This document shows, piece after piece, positions 1 through 7,752 of a DNA stretch of 16,257 nucleotides (position 1 is its first letter; each line of letters begins with the position of its first letter). The notes under the pieces were generated by a model. That model saw only the letters and a list, made by a program, of their open reading frames with translations, made no database searches and had not been told where the DNA came from. Where the stretch lies: the NCBI GenBank assembly GCA_021780395.1, contig JAJXYU010000160.1, positions 1 through 16,257 of the forward strand, given 5' to 3'. The translations under genes and the position numbers were made by a program. Source of the DNA: Pseudomonadota bacterium (GTDB lineage: Bacteria; Pseudomonadota; Gammaproteobacteria; Steroidobacterales; Steroidobacteraceae).

Positions 1-1
1 C

Positions 2-319
2 TTGCACCAGCCGGCCGAATTCAACGAGGTGCGGCGTGGTGGGCGGCGATACTCCGACGATTTTTTCAGCATGCAGGTGCTCGCGAACCGCGGTACTCAT
101 CCGCGCCTGGGGCTCGCGATCTCGACGCGGGCCGCCGGCTGCTCCGTCGTGCGCAATCGCATCAAACGCATCGCCAGGGAATCGTTCCGAGTGAACCAAC
201 ACGCTCTGCCTGCGGTCGACGTGACCGTTGCCGCTCGCGACGCGGTCCGCGGCGCCGACTCCCGCGTGTTGCGCGCGAGCCTGGAGAGGCTCTGGGTTTC
301 GATTCGCCGCCGAGGTTGA
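2..319 (+). CDS. rnpA: Ribonuclease P protein component, 5'-truncated by window edge
   Basis: Protein subunit of RNase P, which assists the catalytic RNA in cutting the 5' leader from precursor tRNAs. About 105 residues are visible and the reading frame is open to the left edge. The N-terminal start (usually a short basic segment before the R-L-x-x-P-x-E-F motif) lies outside the window, so the TTG at base 2 is most likely an internal leucine. Seen: the conserved PAEF near the left end, the LGLAIS strand, and the RNR signature helix [15 protein letters not shown] in the middle. This motif is diagnostic for the family and binds the RNA. The stop TGA (317-319) abuts or overlaps the start of yidD, as expected for the conserved rpmH-rnpA-yidD-yidC block; rpmH would lie just upstream, outside the window. 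Confidence 0.95.
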   Translation: MHQPAEFNEVRRGGRRYSDDFFSMQVLANRGTHPRLGLAISTRAAGCSVVRNRIKRIARESFRVNQHALPAVDVTVAARDAVRGADSRVLRASLERLWVSIRRRG

Positions 320-324
320 TCCGC

Positions 325-558
325 ATGCGACGCCCGTTCCTCTGGCTCATCCGTGGCTATCAACTCGCGATCAGTCCGCTGCTCGGACCCCGCTGCCGTT
401 TTTACCCGAGTTGCTCTTGTTACGCGTATACCGCGGTGGAGCGCTTCGGCGTGATCCGCGGTAGCTGGCTCGCCCTCAAGCGCCTGTTGCGCTGCCATCC
501 GCTCACGCCGGGCGGTTATGACCCGGTACCCGAGAAGGGACATCTGCATCATGTTTAA
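325..558 (+). CDS. yidD: Membrane protein insertion efficiency factor YidD
   Basis: Small membrane-associated protein that improves YidC/Sec-dependent insertion of inner-membrane proteins. From the ATG at 325 it has 77 residues, normal for the family. Seen: an amphipathic N-terminal helix ([16 protein letters not shown]), then the hallmark cysteine-containing segment [11 protein letters not shown], a basic helix, and the C-terminal [13 protein letters not shown] motif. A TTG at 316 would add three residues and give a 4-nt overlap with the rnpA stop. I prefer the ATG, which leaves 5 nt after rnpA. Its 3' end overlaps the first 8 nt of yidC, so the three genes are probably co-translated. Confidence 0.94.
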   Translation: MRRPFLWLIRGYQLAISPLLGPRCRFYPSCSCYAYTAVERFGVIRGSWLALKRLLRCHPLTPGGYDPVPEKGHLHHV

Positions 559-2287
559 CACCCGGATCATGCTCTGGATCGCCCTGTTCGCGTTGCTGTA
601 CGTGAACTACGGCACGTGGATGCGCGACTATGCACATCCGGCCGCGCCGGCAATCGCCGCCGCGAGAACGGCTGGCGTAGCGAAGAGCCGCTTCGACGAA
701 GCGGTACCCGCAGTACGGCCTGCCACGCCGGCGTCCACGGCCGCGGCGACGCCGCCGTCCCCGGCCGCGGTCGCGCCGGCGGCCGGCAACGTTCCCGCGA
801 CGAACGCGACGTCCGCGCCGACGAGTATCGCCGCGGCGAGCGCCGGGGGCGGGCAGATCCGGGTACGAACCGACGTGTTCGACGTGCGTATCGCGCTGCG
901 CGGCGGCGAGCTGGACAGAGCGGACCTCACCCGGTATCCGCTGCACAAAGACCAGCCGAACGTTCCGGTCCGGTTGTTGAACCACGACAGCCCGGACAGC
1001 CTCTACGTGATCCAGACCGGGCTCACCGGACCGGCGGGCGAGGCGGTGCCGAACCACCTCGCGACCTGGACCTCGCCCGAGCGCTCATACACGCTCGCGC
1101 CGGGCGCGAAACGGCTCGAGGTGCCGCTGCAGTGGAGCGACGGCCATGGCCTCACGGTCACCAAGACGTTCGTGTTCCGTCGCGGCAGCTACGCGATCGG
1201 CATCGATTATCGCGTCGCGAACCGGAGCCCGGCGCCGAAGGCGCTCGCGACCTACGCGCAGATCCTGCGCCACTGGGAGATCGTCAAGCGCTCGTACTTC
1301 AACATCCGCACCTATTCGTTCATGGGTCCGGCGATCTACGACGGCGACAAGTACCGCGACCTGAAGCTCGACGTGAACGACCCTTCGCCGTTCACCCGAA
1401 CCGTGACGAACGGCTGGCTGGCCGCGCTCCAGCACCATTTCGTCTCGGCCATCGTGCCCACCGCGGGCGAACCGTTCGAATATCAACTGCTGGTGCACGG
1501 GCATCAGTTCCTGCTTCGCGCGACCGGACCGATGCAGACCGTCGCGCCCGGCGCGACCGCGAGCTTCGCCGAGAAGGCGTTCGTCGGTCCGAAGCTGCAA
1601 TCGCAGCTTGCCGCGACCGGTCCGAAGCTCCAGCTCGCGGTCGACTACGGCAAGGTGACCGTGCTCGCCGAGCCCTTGTTCCACGTGCTGAGCTGGGTGC
1701 ATGGGATCACCGGCAACTGGGGCTGGTCGATCATCATCGTCACTGCGCTGATCAAGCTGATCTTCTACCCGCTCTCGCAGGCGAGCGGCCGCTCGATGGC
1801 GAAGATGCGCAACGTCGCGCCGCGGATGAAGCAGATCCAGGAGACCTACAAGGACGACCGCGAGAAGCTCGGCCGCGCGATGATGGAACTGTACAAGAAG
1901 GAGAAGGTGAATCCGCTCGCCGGCTGCCTGCCGATGGTCGTGCAGATCCCGTTCTTCATCTCGTTCTACTGGGTGCTGGTCGAGAGCGTCGAGATGCGCC
2001 AGGCGCCGTTCCTGCTCTGGATCAACGATTTGTCGGTGCGTGACCCGTACTTCGTGTTGCCGCTGCTGCTCGGCGGCGCGATGTTCGCGCAGTTCAAGCT
2101 GAACCCGGCGCCGCCGGATCCGACCCAGGCGAAGGTGATGCAGTTCATGCCGCTCGTGATGACCGCGACGATGGCCTGGTTCCCGGCGGGTCTCGTGCTC
2201 TATTGGCTCACCAACACCCTGCTGTCGATCGCGCAGCAATGGCGAATCAACCAGGTCGTGCTGCGCGAGTCGCGCAAGCGCGAGTGA
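551..2287 (+). CDS. yidC: Membrane protein insertase YidC (Oxa1 family)
   Basis: Inner-membrane insertase that works alone or with SecYEG to insert and fold membrane proteins. The ATG at 551 gives 578 residues (548 in E. coli). It is preceded by GAGAAGGGA at 532-540, a good Shine-Dalgarno match; an in-frame ATG at 518 would add 11 residues and overlap yidD by 41 nt. Seen: TM1 at about residues 7-19, an Ala/Pro/Thr-rich linker (about 35-98), the periplasmic beta-rich P1 domain (about 102-365), then the Oxa1/60KD_IMP domain. That domain shows the MAKMR segment with the conserved hydrophilic-groove arginine (Arg420), the cytoplasmic coiled hairpin, [18 protein letters not shown], and a last TM with [10 protein letters not shown]. 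The tail is short and basic. The longer linker explains the extra length. It lies 46 bp upstream of mnmE on the same strand. Confidence 0.97.
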   Translation: MFNTRIMLWIALFALLYVNYGTWMRDYAHPAAPAIAAARTAGVAKSRFDEAVPAVRPATPASTAAATPPSPAAVAPAAGNVPATNATSAPTSIAAASAGGGQIRVRTDVFDVRIALRGGELDRADLTRYPLHKDQPNVPVRLLNHDSPDSLYVIQTGLTGPAGEAVPNHLATWTSPERSYTLAPGAKRLEVPLQWSDGHGLTVTKTFVFRRGSYAIGIDYRVANRSPAPKALATYAQILRHWEIVKRSYFNIRTYSFMGPAIYDGDKYRDLKLDVNDPSPFTRTVTNGWLAALQHHFVSAIVPTAGEPFEYQLLVHGHQFLLRATGPMQTVAPGATASFAEKAFVGPKLQSQLAATGPKLQLAVDYGKVTVLAEPLFHVLSWVHGITGNWGWSIIIVTALIKLIFYPLSQASGRSMAKMRNVAPRMKQIQETYKDDREKLGRAMMELYKKEKVNPLAGCLPMVVQIPFFISFYWVLVESVEMRQAPFLLWINDLSVRDPYFVLPLLLGGAMFAQFKLNPAPPDPTQAKVMQFMPLVMTATMAWFPAGLVLYWLTNTLLSIAQQWRINQVVLRESRKRE

Positions 2288-2333
2288 GCGAGCGGCCCAA
2301 CCCGCGGTGCGGTGCGCCGCGGTGTCCCGGCCG

Positions 2334-3734
2334 ATGAGCGAGCTCGACACGATCGTCGCGATTGCGACGCCGCCCGGGCGCGGCGCGATCGGCGTCGTGC
2401 GGATCTCCGGGCCCGCCGCCGCGCGGATCGCGGACGCGCTGCTCGGCCACCGTCCCCGGCCGCGGTACGCGACGCTCGCGACGTTTCGAGATGCCGACGG
2501 CGCCGCGATCGATGCGGGTCTCGCGCTCCATTTCCCCGCCCCGCATTCGTTCACGGGGGAAGACTCGCTCGAGCTGCACGCACACGGCGGCCCGGTCGTG
2601 CTCGATGCCCTCGTGCAGCGCTGCATCGCGCTCGGCTGCCGGCCGGCGCGGCCCGGTGAGTTCAGTGAGCGCGCGTTCCTGAACGGCAAGATCGACATCG
2701 CGCAGGCCGAGGGGGTCGCGGACCTCATCGATGCGGCGTCGATCGCGGCAGCCCGCGCGGCGGTGCGATCGATGCAGGGCGCGCTGTCGGCGCGCGTGCA
2801 CGCTCTGCAGGCCGAGCTCACCGCGTTACGGGTACGGGTCGAGGCCGCGATCGACTTCCCGGACGAAGAGGTGCCGATGCTCGACGACGGTGAAGTCGCG
2901 ACGGGGCTCGCGCGCCTGCGGGCGGCGATCGAGGCGTTGCGCAACGACGCGCAGCGCGGCGTGCGCCTCGTCGAAGGCCTCACCGTCGTGATCGCCGGCA
3001 AACCGAACGCCGGCAAGTCGAGCCTGATGAATCGCCTCGCCGGCGACGAGGTCGCGATCGTGACCGACGTGCCCGGGACCACCCGCGACCTGTTGCGCCA
3101 CTCGGTGCTCGAGGGTGGCGTTCCGCTGCACCTCGTCGATACGGCCGGTTTGCGGATTGCCGGCGATGCGATCGAGGCCGAGGGCATCCGCCGCGCCCGC
3201 GCCGCGATCGCCCGCGCCGACCTCGTGCTCTACGTCGTCGACGCGGCCCACGAGGATCCGGATCGCGGCGCGCTCGGCACCGAGATGGCGGCGCTCGCCC
3301 CCGGCGTGCCTTTGACGATCGTGCTCAACAAGATCGACCTGATCGGGGTCGATGCGCGCGCCGCGACGCGACGGCCCAACTCGCCCGGCGCGCCATTTCC
3401 AAGCGCGCCCGTACCGGTCCTGCCGGACTGCATCGAGCTGAGCGCCCGCACCGGTGCCGGCGTCGATCGGTTGCGGGCACGGCTGCGCGCGAGCGCGGGC
3501 GAGCAATCGTCCGAAGCGTCCGTGGTGAGCGCACGTCGCCGGCATCTCGAGGCGCTCGAGCGCGCCGACGCCCATCTCGGCGATGCGGAGCGCGTGCGCC
3601 GTGACATCGGTGCGCCCGAGCTCGTCGCCGAGGAATTGCGATGCGTGCAGGCCGCGCTCGGCGAAATCACCGGTGAGTTCACGAGCGAAGACCTGCTCGG
3701 CGAGATCTTTCGCAATTTCTGCATCGGAAAATAG
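2334..3734 (+). CDS. mnmE: tRNA uridine-5-carboxymethylaminomethyl(34) synthesis GTPase MnmE
   Basis: With MnmG, this G protein adds the carboxymethylaminomethyl or aminomethyl group to C5 of wobble uridine 34 in certain tRNAs, using methylene-tetrahydrofolate, FAD and GTP. It has 466 residues (454 in E. coli). Domains in order: N-terminal folate-binding/dimerisation domain with the typical IVAIATPPGRGAIGVVRISG start and HSFTGEDSLELHAHGG; a helical domain; and an inserted G domain. The G domain shows the P-loop GKPNAGKS (222-229), TTRD (249-252), DTAG (269-272), NKID (332-335) and SAR (370-372). The protein ends in FCIGK with the conserved cysteine (Cys463). I chose the ATG at 2334 because MSELDTIVA fits the family start; a GTG at 2307 would add nine unconserved residues. 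A hairpin follows the stop. Confidence 0.97.
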   Translation: MSELDTIVAIATPPGRGAIGVVRISGPAAARIADALLGHRPRPRYATLATFRDADGAAIDAGLALHFPAPHSFTGEDSLELHAHGGPVVLDALVQRCIALGCRPARPGEFSERAFLNGKIDIAQAEGVADLIDAASIAAARAAVRSMQGALSARVHALQAELTALRVRVEAAIDFPDEEVPMLDDGEVATGLARLRAAIEALRNDAQRGVRLVEGLTVVIAGKPNAGKSSLMNRLAGDEVAIVTDVPGTTRDLLRHSVLEGGVPLHLVDTAGLRIAGDAIEAEGIRRARAAIARADLVLYVVDAAHEDPDRGALGTEMAALAPGVPLTIVLNKIDLIGVDARAATRRPNSPGAPFPSAPVPVLPDCIELSARTGAGVDRLRARLRASAGEQSSEASVVSARRRHLEALERADAHLGDAERVRRDIGAPELVAEELRCVQAALGEITGEFTSEDLLGEIFRNFCIGK

Positions 3735-3773
3735 CCGGGGCTCCGAATCCATGTGATTCGATCCCGGATTTTC
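3735..3773 (+). terminator. Possible Rho-independent terminator after mnmE
   Basis: Directly after the mnmE TAG, CCGGG (3735-3739) pairs with CCCGG (3763-3767). Inside it, CGAATC (3744-3749) pairs exactly with GATTCG (3755-3760) around the 5-nt loop CATGT. The two helices are separated by an asymmetric internal loop (4 nt and 2 nt). The hairpin is followed by ATTTTC, a short and imperfect T tract. The position fits the end of the yidC-mnmE transcript, but the T run is weak. A second hairpin (CCGGC 3794-3798 with GCCGG 3805-3809, then TTT) lies just downstream and could add to termination. Confidence 0.38.
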
Positions 3774-3843
3774 AGGAGCGCGAGTCGCGGACCCCGGCGG
3801 CAAAGCCGGTTTCGCAGCGGCCTTCCGCCGGATCGGCGGTCGC

Positions 3844-4053
3844 TCAGTCGCTGGTCGAAGCGCCCGGTAGTGCCTCGGCGTCGCCGCATTTCGCCACGCG
3901 GGCGAGCACGCCGAGCAAGCCGATCAACGCTACCGCGGCGAGCGCCGTCACGATCGGATACCGCCATAGCAGCCAGAGCATGACTGCGGCGGAGGCCGCA
4001 ATCAGCGTGAGGCCGAACGTGAGGCGAATCCGCGCTAGAACCGGCTCGCGCAT
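3844..4053 (-). CDS. Small two-helix membrane protein, unknown function
   Basis: I do not recognise this 69-residue protein. It begins with a short basic segment (MREPVLARIR), then has two hydrophobic stretches: about residues 12-30 (a Leu/Ala/Trp-rich helix) and about 34-51 (Ala/Val/Leu-rich), joined by the short turn RYP. That predicts a helical hairpin in the inner membrane. The 18-residue tail is polar and contains a single Cys. The ATG at 4053 is preceded by GGGGGA (4061-4066) with a 7-nt spacer, acceptable as a ribosome site, and by an AT-rich stretch that could carry a promoter. It points towards the 3' end of mnmE (convergent). It is transcribed in the same direction as the NatAB operon but stands 180 bp after it, so is probably a separate unit. 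A chance reading frame is possible, but the hydrophobic pattern plus start signals favour a real gene. Confidence 0.6.
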   Translation of the reverse strand: MREPVLARIRLTFGLTLIAASAAVMLWLLWRYPIVTALAAVALIGLLGVLARVAKCGDAEALPGASTSD

Positions 4054-4097
4054 CTCGTCATCCCCCGTCTTGTCGACATCCTCAAAGTGTCGAAAGG

Positions 4098-4127
4098 ATC
4101 ATAGTTTTCCGAATTATGTCATGTTAT
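4098..4127 (-). promoter_or_regulatory. Candidate sigma-70 promoter for the small membrane protein gene
   Basis: Reading the minus strand, TATGAT (4098-4103) matches the -10 consensus at 5 of 6 positions. ATAACA (4122-4127), 18 nt upstream, matches the -35 consensus at 4 of 6. Transcription would begin near 4091, giving a leader of about 38 nt before the ATG at 4053. It lies in a stretch (about 4096-4139) that is only about one-third GC, in sharp contrast to the surroundings. AATTAT occurs twice there (4112-4117 and 4131-4136), 19 nt apart. Assignment is by inspection only. Confidence 0.35.
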
Positions 4128-4178
4128 AGCAATTATCGGTCCGCCTGCCCAGTCGGTCCCGCCCCTGAACCCGCGTAA

Positions 4179-4189
4179 GGGGTTTCCCC
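4179..4189 (-). other. Short GGGG/CCCC hairpin downstream of the NatAB operon
   Basis: GGGG (4179-4182), TTT and CCCC (4186-4189) form a 4-bp stem 45-55 nt past the permease stop in the direction of operon transcription. It is flanked by CCGCG (4171-4175) and CGCGG (4200-4204), which could pair as an outer stem. No clear T tract follows, so a terminator role is weakly supported. Confidence 0.2.
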
Positions 4190-4233
4190 CAAAGTCGGCC
4201 GCGGCCACGTGACGAGCGGGTCGGCGTCGCGGG

Positions 4234-5412
4234 TCAGCCCAGCATCGTCTCGCGGCGCCACTGGCGCTGCGTGAAGCCGAACAGCACGAGCGCCACGAGG
4301 ACCGACGAACCGGCGGACACCAGCGCGTCGATCGCGGCGATCGGCCGGCCCTCGAGCAGGCTCGTCATCAGCAGGTGCTGGCTCAGCGACGGCACGAACA
4401 TCCAGGCCGGGCTCGCGCGCAGCGAATAGATGCTCGCGAATGCGATCGGCAGCGTCGGCACCAGCAGCACCGCGGCGACGTAGCTCTGCGCTTCTCGATA
4501 GCTGCGTGTGAACGATGCGACGAAGGTCATCAGCGCCGCGCCGAGCGGCACGAACGGGATGCAGATCGCGAAGAATTCGATCGCCATCCAGGGTCCGAAA
4601 TCGCTGCGCATCCCGAGCCGCTCGAGCGGCAGCAGGTGCAGCACGCCGAGGAACGCCGCGAGACAGATCGCGAGCGACGCGGCCATCGCCGCGCAGGTGG
4701 CGAGGATCTTGCCGCCGACCAGCGCGCCGCGCGCGATCGGCACCATCAGCAGGGGTTCCAGGGAACCGCGCTCGCGTTCCCCGGCGGTCGCGTCGATCGC
4801 GAAATAAAGGCCTCCCATCAGCACCGCGAACAGCACGAAGTACGTCATCAAGCCGATCAGCGATACCGCGCGCGCCGACGCGCTCGCGACGTCGATCGCG
4901 TCCACCGTGACCGGCGCCGCCACCAGCGGATCGATCCCGCGCACCTGCAGGCGGCGTTGCGCGATGCTGCTCGCGTAACTCTGCAGCAGCGCGCCCGCCC
5001 TCGCCGCGTCGCGCCGGGTCGCGTTGTCGGCGCTGTCGGCGACCAGCAACACCCGCGCCGGCTCGCCGTGCGCGAAGCGTCGCGGATAGTCGGGCGGCAC
5101 GATCAGCACCACCCCGGCCCGGCCGCGCACCACGGCGTCGCGCGCGCCGCGCTCGCCGAACGGGGCGCGTCGCAGGCGTGCCCCGGCCGAGGTCAGGTAA
5201 GAGAGCAGATCCGGCGCCCGTTCGCCGTGCACGACCGAGAGTTCGGCGCCGTGCCGCAGGCCGCCGGCGTTCTCGGCCACGATTCGCGAGACCATCACCC
5301 CGAACAACAGCGGGCCGAGCAGCGGGCCGAACACCAGCGCCGAGAACAGCGTGCGACGGTCGCGCGCATTCTCGCGCAGTTCCTTGCGGAACACGATCCA
5401 CAGCGCGTGCAT
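4234..5412 (-). CDS. ABC transporter permease, NatB-like (ABC-2 type)
   Basis: Membrane subunit of an ABC exporter of the NatAB type; in Bacillus NatAB extrudes Na+, but the substrate here cannot be read from sequence. It has 392 residues from the ATG at 5412. Seen: an N-terminal cytoplasmic segment WIVFRKELRENARDRR typical of ABC-2 permeases; TM1 at about residues 22-43; a large extracytoplasmic domain (about 44-180); then a cluster of about five hydrophobic segments (182-207, 236-260, 277-300, 311-330, 362-380). The loop GERERGSLEPLLMVPI (211-226) is the ABC-2/NatB coupling-helix signature. It starts 2 nt after the ATPase stop, so the two are surely co-translated. It is the last gene of the operon. 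ABC2_membrane_3 family membership is from motif recognition. Confidence 0.88.
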   Translation of the reverse strand: MHALWIVFRKELRENARDRRTLFSALVFGPLLGPLLFGVMVSRIVAENAGGLRHGAELSVVHGERAPDLLSYLTSAGARLRRAPFGERGARDAVVRGRAGVVLIVPPDYPRRFAHGEPARVLLVADSADNATRRDAARAGALLQSYASSIAQRRLQVRGIDPLVAAPVTVDAIDVASASARAVSLIGLMTYFVLFAVLMGGLYFAIDATAGERERGSLEPLLMVPIARGALVGGKILATCAAMAASLAICLAAFLGVLHLLPLERLGMRSDFGPWMAIEFFAICIPFVPLGAALMTFVASFTRSYREAQSYVAAVLLVPTLPIAFASIYSLRASPAWMFVPSLSQHLLMTSLLEGRPIAAIDALVSAGSSVLVALVLFGFTQRQWRRETMLG

Positions 5413-5414
5413 CG

Positions 5415-6173
5415 CTAGGCGGCTCCCGCGCCGAGCGGCGCCTCGTCCTCGCGCTCGCCGTCGGCGAGGATCCGCAGGAACGCTTCCTCCAGCGTCGCGG
5501 CGCCGCTGCGAATCCGCAGTGCCGCCGGCGTGTCGTCGGCGAGCACCCGGCCGCCCCCGATGATCACGATCCGGTCGCACAGCGCCGACACCTCCTGCAT
5601 CACGTGCGACGAGAACAGGATGCAACGCCCCTCGGCCCGCAGTTCCTCGAGCACACCGCGCAAAGCCCGGATCGCCATCACGTCGAGCCCGTTGGTCGGC
5701 TCGTCGAGCACGAGGTTCCTTGGCTGGTGCACGAGCGCGCGCACCAGCGCGACCTTGACCCGTTGCCCCTGCGAGTAGGATTTCGCCGGGCGGTCGAGAA
5801 AGCCCGTCAGGTCGAGCCGCTCGCACCAGCGGTCGATTTCGCGTGCGAGGCGCACGGCGGGGATCCGGTGCAGCGCGCCGAAATACGCGATGTTCTCGCG
5901 CCCGGTGAGATGGCCGTACAGCCCGGCGGAGTGCGGCAACGCGCCGAGCCGTGCGCGAGCCGCGGACGCCTCGCCGGCGACGTTGATCCCGTCGATGCGC
6001 GCGTCGCCGTGATCCGGTGCGAGCACGCCGCCGATCAACCGCAGGCAGGTCGACTTCCCCGCGCCGTTCGGGCCGAGCAGCCCGGTGATCCGTCCGTCGC
6101 CCGCGATGAACGAGACCTCGCGCACGGCCTGGATCGCGCCGAAGCGTTTCGCAAGTCTCCGCGCCTCGATCAC
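5415..6173 (-). CDS. ABC transporter ATP-binding protein, NatA-like
   Basis: Cytoplasmic ATPase of the exporter encoded with the downstream permease. It has 252 residues from a GTG at 6173. That start follows from VIEARRLAKRFG being the normal beginning of the fold and from the GTGA overlap with the upstream hydrolase stop (6170-6173). Seen: Walker A GPNGAGKS (34-41); a Q-loop region LPHSAGLYGHLTGREN in which no Gln is at the usual place, as in NatA relatives; signature SYSQGQRVKVALVRAL (132-147); Walker B LVLDEPTNGLDVMA (D157, E158); and H-loop SSH (His190). TNGLDVMAIRALR is characteristic of NatA/CcmA-type ATPases (COG4555). The C-terminal tail is acidic then Gly/Ala-rich. The operon order is hydrolase, ATPase, permease. 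Confidence 0.92.
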   Translation of the reverse strand: MIEARRLAKRFGAIQAVREVSFIAGDGRITGLLGPNGAGKSTCLRLIGGVLAPDHGDARIDGINVAGEASAARARLGALPHSAGLYGHLTGRENIAYFGALHRIPAVRLAREIDRWCERLDLTGFLDRPAKSYSQGQRVKVALVRALVHQPRNLVLDEPTNGLDVMAIRALRGVLEELRAEGRCILFSSHVMQEVSALCDRIVIIGGGRVLADDTPAALRIRSGAATLEEAFLRILADGEREDEAPLGAGAA

Positions 6174-7624
6174 GGTGCGGGTCCCGCCGGGCTCAGGAAG
6201 AACGGCGCCGGCCGCAGCGCCCAGAGGCACGTCGTGTCCAGCCGGCGCGGCCGGCGGGTCGCGAGGAACCGTTCCATCAGCCGGGGCACGCAACCGGTCG
6301 CGAGCTGACCGTGCCCCTCGCCCGCGAGCACGATCAGCCGGTGATCACTCAAGCCCGCCGCAACCGCGCGCGCCTGCGCCGGCGGGGTCACCGGATCGTC
6401 CTCGCCAGCGAGCAACAGCGTCGGTATCGCACTGTGCAGCGGCGTGTGCAGCGCGGGGTCGACCGGTCCGCGTGGCCAGAGCGCGCAGACCGCGCGCAGC
6501 TCGTCGAGCGCGTCGGTTCCTGCGTAGGTCTCGCTGAGTCGCGAGGAGTCGAAGATGCCGGGGTCGTAGTCCGGGACGTCCTCGCTGCACACCACGCTGT
6601 TCTGCATGCCGATCGCGATCTGGCCGTCGACCCGGCGGGTGGTCAGGACGGCTTGGGCGGCGAGCGGTCCGAGCTCGCCGGTCGCGCCTTCGTGGATCAG
6701 CAGCGGCAGGAGCGACGCCTCATCGGCATCGTACGACAGGAATCGGAAGGTGGTCGCGAGCACCGCCCGCGAGAATGGCACGGTCAGCGGTGTGCCGCTG
6801 CGCGGGTCCGTGATCGTCACGGCGACGGTGCGTGGCCCGAACCGTCGCCGCAGTGTCGCGAGGTCCGCGCCGAGCTGCGGGAATGCTGCGTCGCAGTCGG
6901 GGGTGTGCTTGCACCGAGCGACGATCCGCTGCAACGCCCGCTCATTGTCGAGCGGCGTGGATGCACCGAGCGGCTGAGTCGGATCGACGACGCCGTCGAG
7001 GATCGCGGCACGCACCGCGGTCGGGTGCAGGCGCATGTACTCGATCGCGACCCGCGTCCCATAGGAAGCTCCGTACAGGTCGATGCGCGACAGTCCGAGC
7101 CGGCGGCGCAGCGCGTCGAGATCGCCGATCGCCTCGTCGGTCGTGTAGAAGCGCACCCGCGCGCCGTACTTCGCGAGACACGTCACGGTTGCCTGACGCG
7201 CCTCGGCGAGCGCGACCGCGCCGACGTCGAAGTTCTCCGGATATCGGCAGGCGAGCGGGGCCGACTCGCCGGTGCCGCGCTGATCGAGCAGGACGATGTC
7301 GCGGTGACGGTGGATCCACGCGAACGCGGGTGCGACGCTCGCGTACAGCGCGGTCGCCGCCTGTCCCGGGCCGCCTGCGAGCACGAACAGCGGGGTCGCT
7401 CGCCCGCCGTCGAGCGCCCGCACGATCGCGTAGCGCAGACGCAGGCGCGCGCCGTTCGGGGCGGCGGGGTTTTCCGGGACGACCAGGTGTCCGCACCGCG
7501 CCGGCACCGAGCCGGTCCCGAGCGGATTGAGGAGTCGGCACGGCTGCAGCGCATCGCCCGCGCGCGCCACATGCGACGCGGTGATCGAGGCGGCGAGCAA
7601 CAGGGCCGCGAGCGCGATGCGCAT
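6170..7624 (-). CDS. Exported alpha/beta hydrolase, peptidase S33 / TAP-like family
   Basis: Predicted periplasmic serine hydrolase, probably an aminopeptidase or esterase related to tripeptidyl aminopeptidases. It has 484 residues. Seen: a Sec signal peptide (cleavage likely after Ala22, motif ARA); the oxyanion segment GGPGQ (84-88); DQRGTGES (114-121); nucleophile elbow GASYG with Ser187; and the C-terminal TAP-like part with LLLAGEDDPVTP (Asp410) and GEGHGQ (His438), so the triad is complete. Several cysteines (29, 44, 126, 149, 238, 244, 346, 380, 445, 466) suggest disulfides in an exported protein. The ATG at 7624 is chosen because the signal peptide follows directly. It is first gene of the operon and its TGA overlaps the ATPase GTG by 4 nt, which ties its synthesis to the transporter. 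The substrate is unknown. Confidence 0.9.
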   Translation of the reverse strand: MRIALAALLLAASITASHVARAGDALQPCRLLNPLGTGSVPARCGHLVVPENPAAPNGARLRLRYAIVRALDGGRATPLFVLAGGPGQAATALYASVAPAFAWIHRHRDIVLLDQRGTGESAPLACRYPENFDVGAVALAEARQATVTCLAKYGARVRFYTTDEAIGDLDALRRRLGLSRIDLYGASYGTRVAIEYMRLHPTAVRAAILDGVVDPTQPLGASTPLDNERALQRIVARCKHTPDCDAAFPQLGADLATLRRRFGPRTVAVTITDPRSGTPLTVPFSRAVLATTFRFLSYDADEASLLPLLIHEGATGELGPLAAQAVLTTRRVDGQIAIGMQNSVVCSEDVPDYDPGIFDSSRLSETYAGTDALDELRAVCALWPRGPVDPALHTPLHSAIPTLLLAGEDDPVTPPAQARAVAAGLSDHRLIVLAGEGHGQLATGCVPRLMERFLATRRPRRLDTTCLWALRPAPFFLSPAGPAP

Positions 7625-7692
7625 GCCTGGACTCCGACGGATCGGCCGCGAGGGTGGGCACTCCCGGGCGCTAGTGTAGCGGCCGGCTGCGC

Positions 7693-7732
7693 AAGAACTG
7701 CGCCGAATTGGTAGATTTGCGAGCCAGTTCTT
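7693..7732. repeat. 8-bp inverted repeat upstream of fumarase
   Basis: AAGAACTG (7693-7700) and CAGTTCTT (7725-7732) are exact reverse complements separated by 24 nt. They lie in the 128-bp gap between the divergent hydrolase and fumarase genes. GCGCA (7689-7693) and TGCGC (7699-7703) form a second, smaller inverted repeat around the first arm. They could be operator half-sites or a leader hairpin, but an 8-bp match in a gap of this size can arise by chance. Confidence 0.25.
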
Positions 7733-7752
7733 CTTCTCCGGCGGGGGCCGTC

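Noticed and set aside
3744..3767. Resemblance to a tRNA T-arm (GATTCGATCCCGG) after mnmE
   Set aside because: The 5-bp T-stem does not form, and no acceptor, D-arm or anticodon arm can be found around it. The sequence is better explained as a hairpin, possibly a terminator.
4096..4140. AT-rich island as a replication origin or DnaA-box cluster near the rnpA block
   Set aside because: No TTATNCACA-like DnaA box is present; the only similar string is TTATCGGT. The usual origin position lies upstream of rpmH, outside the window. A promoter is the simpler reading.
7673..7678. TACACT on the minus strand as a -10 box for the hydrolase operon
   Set aside because: The position is plausible, but no hexamer resembling TTGACA lies 16-18 nt upstream, and single hexamers are common by chance.
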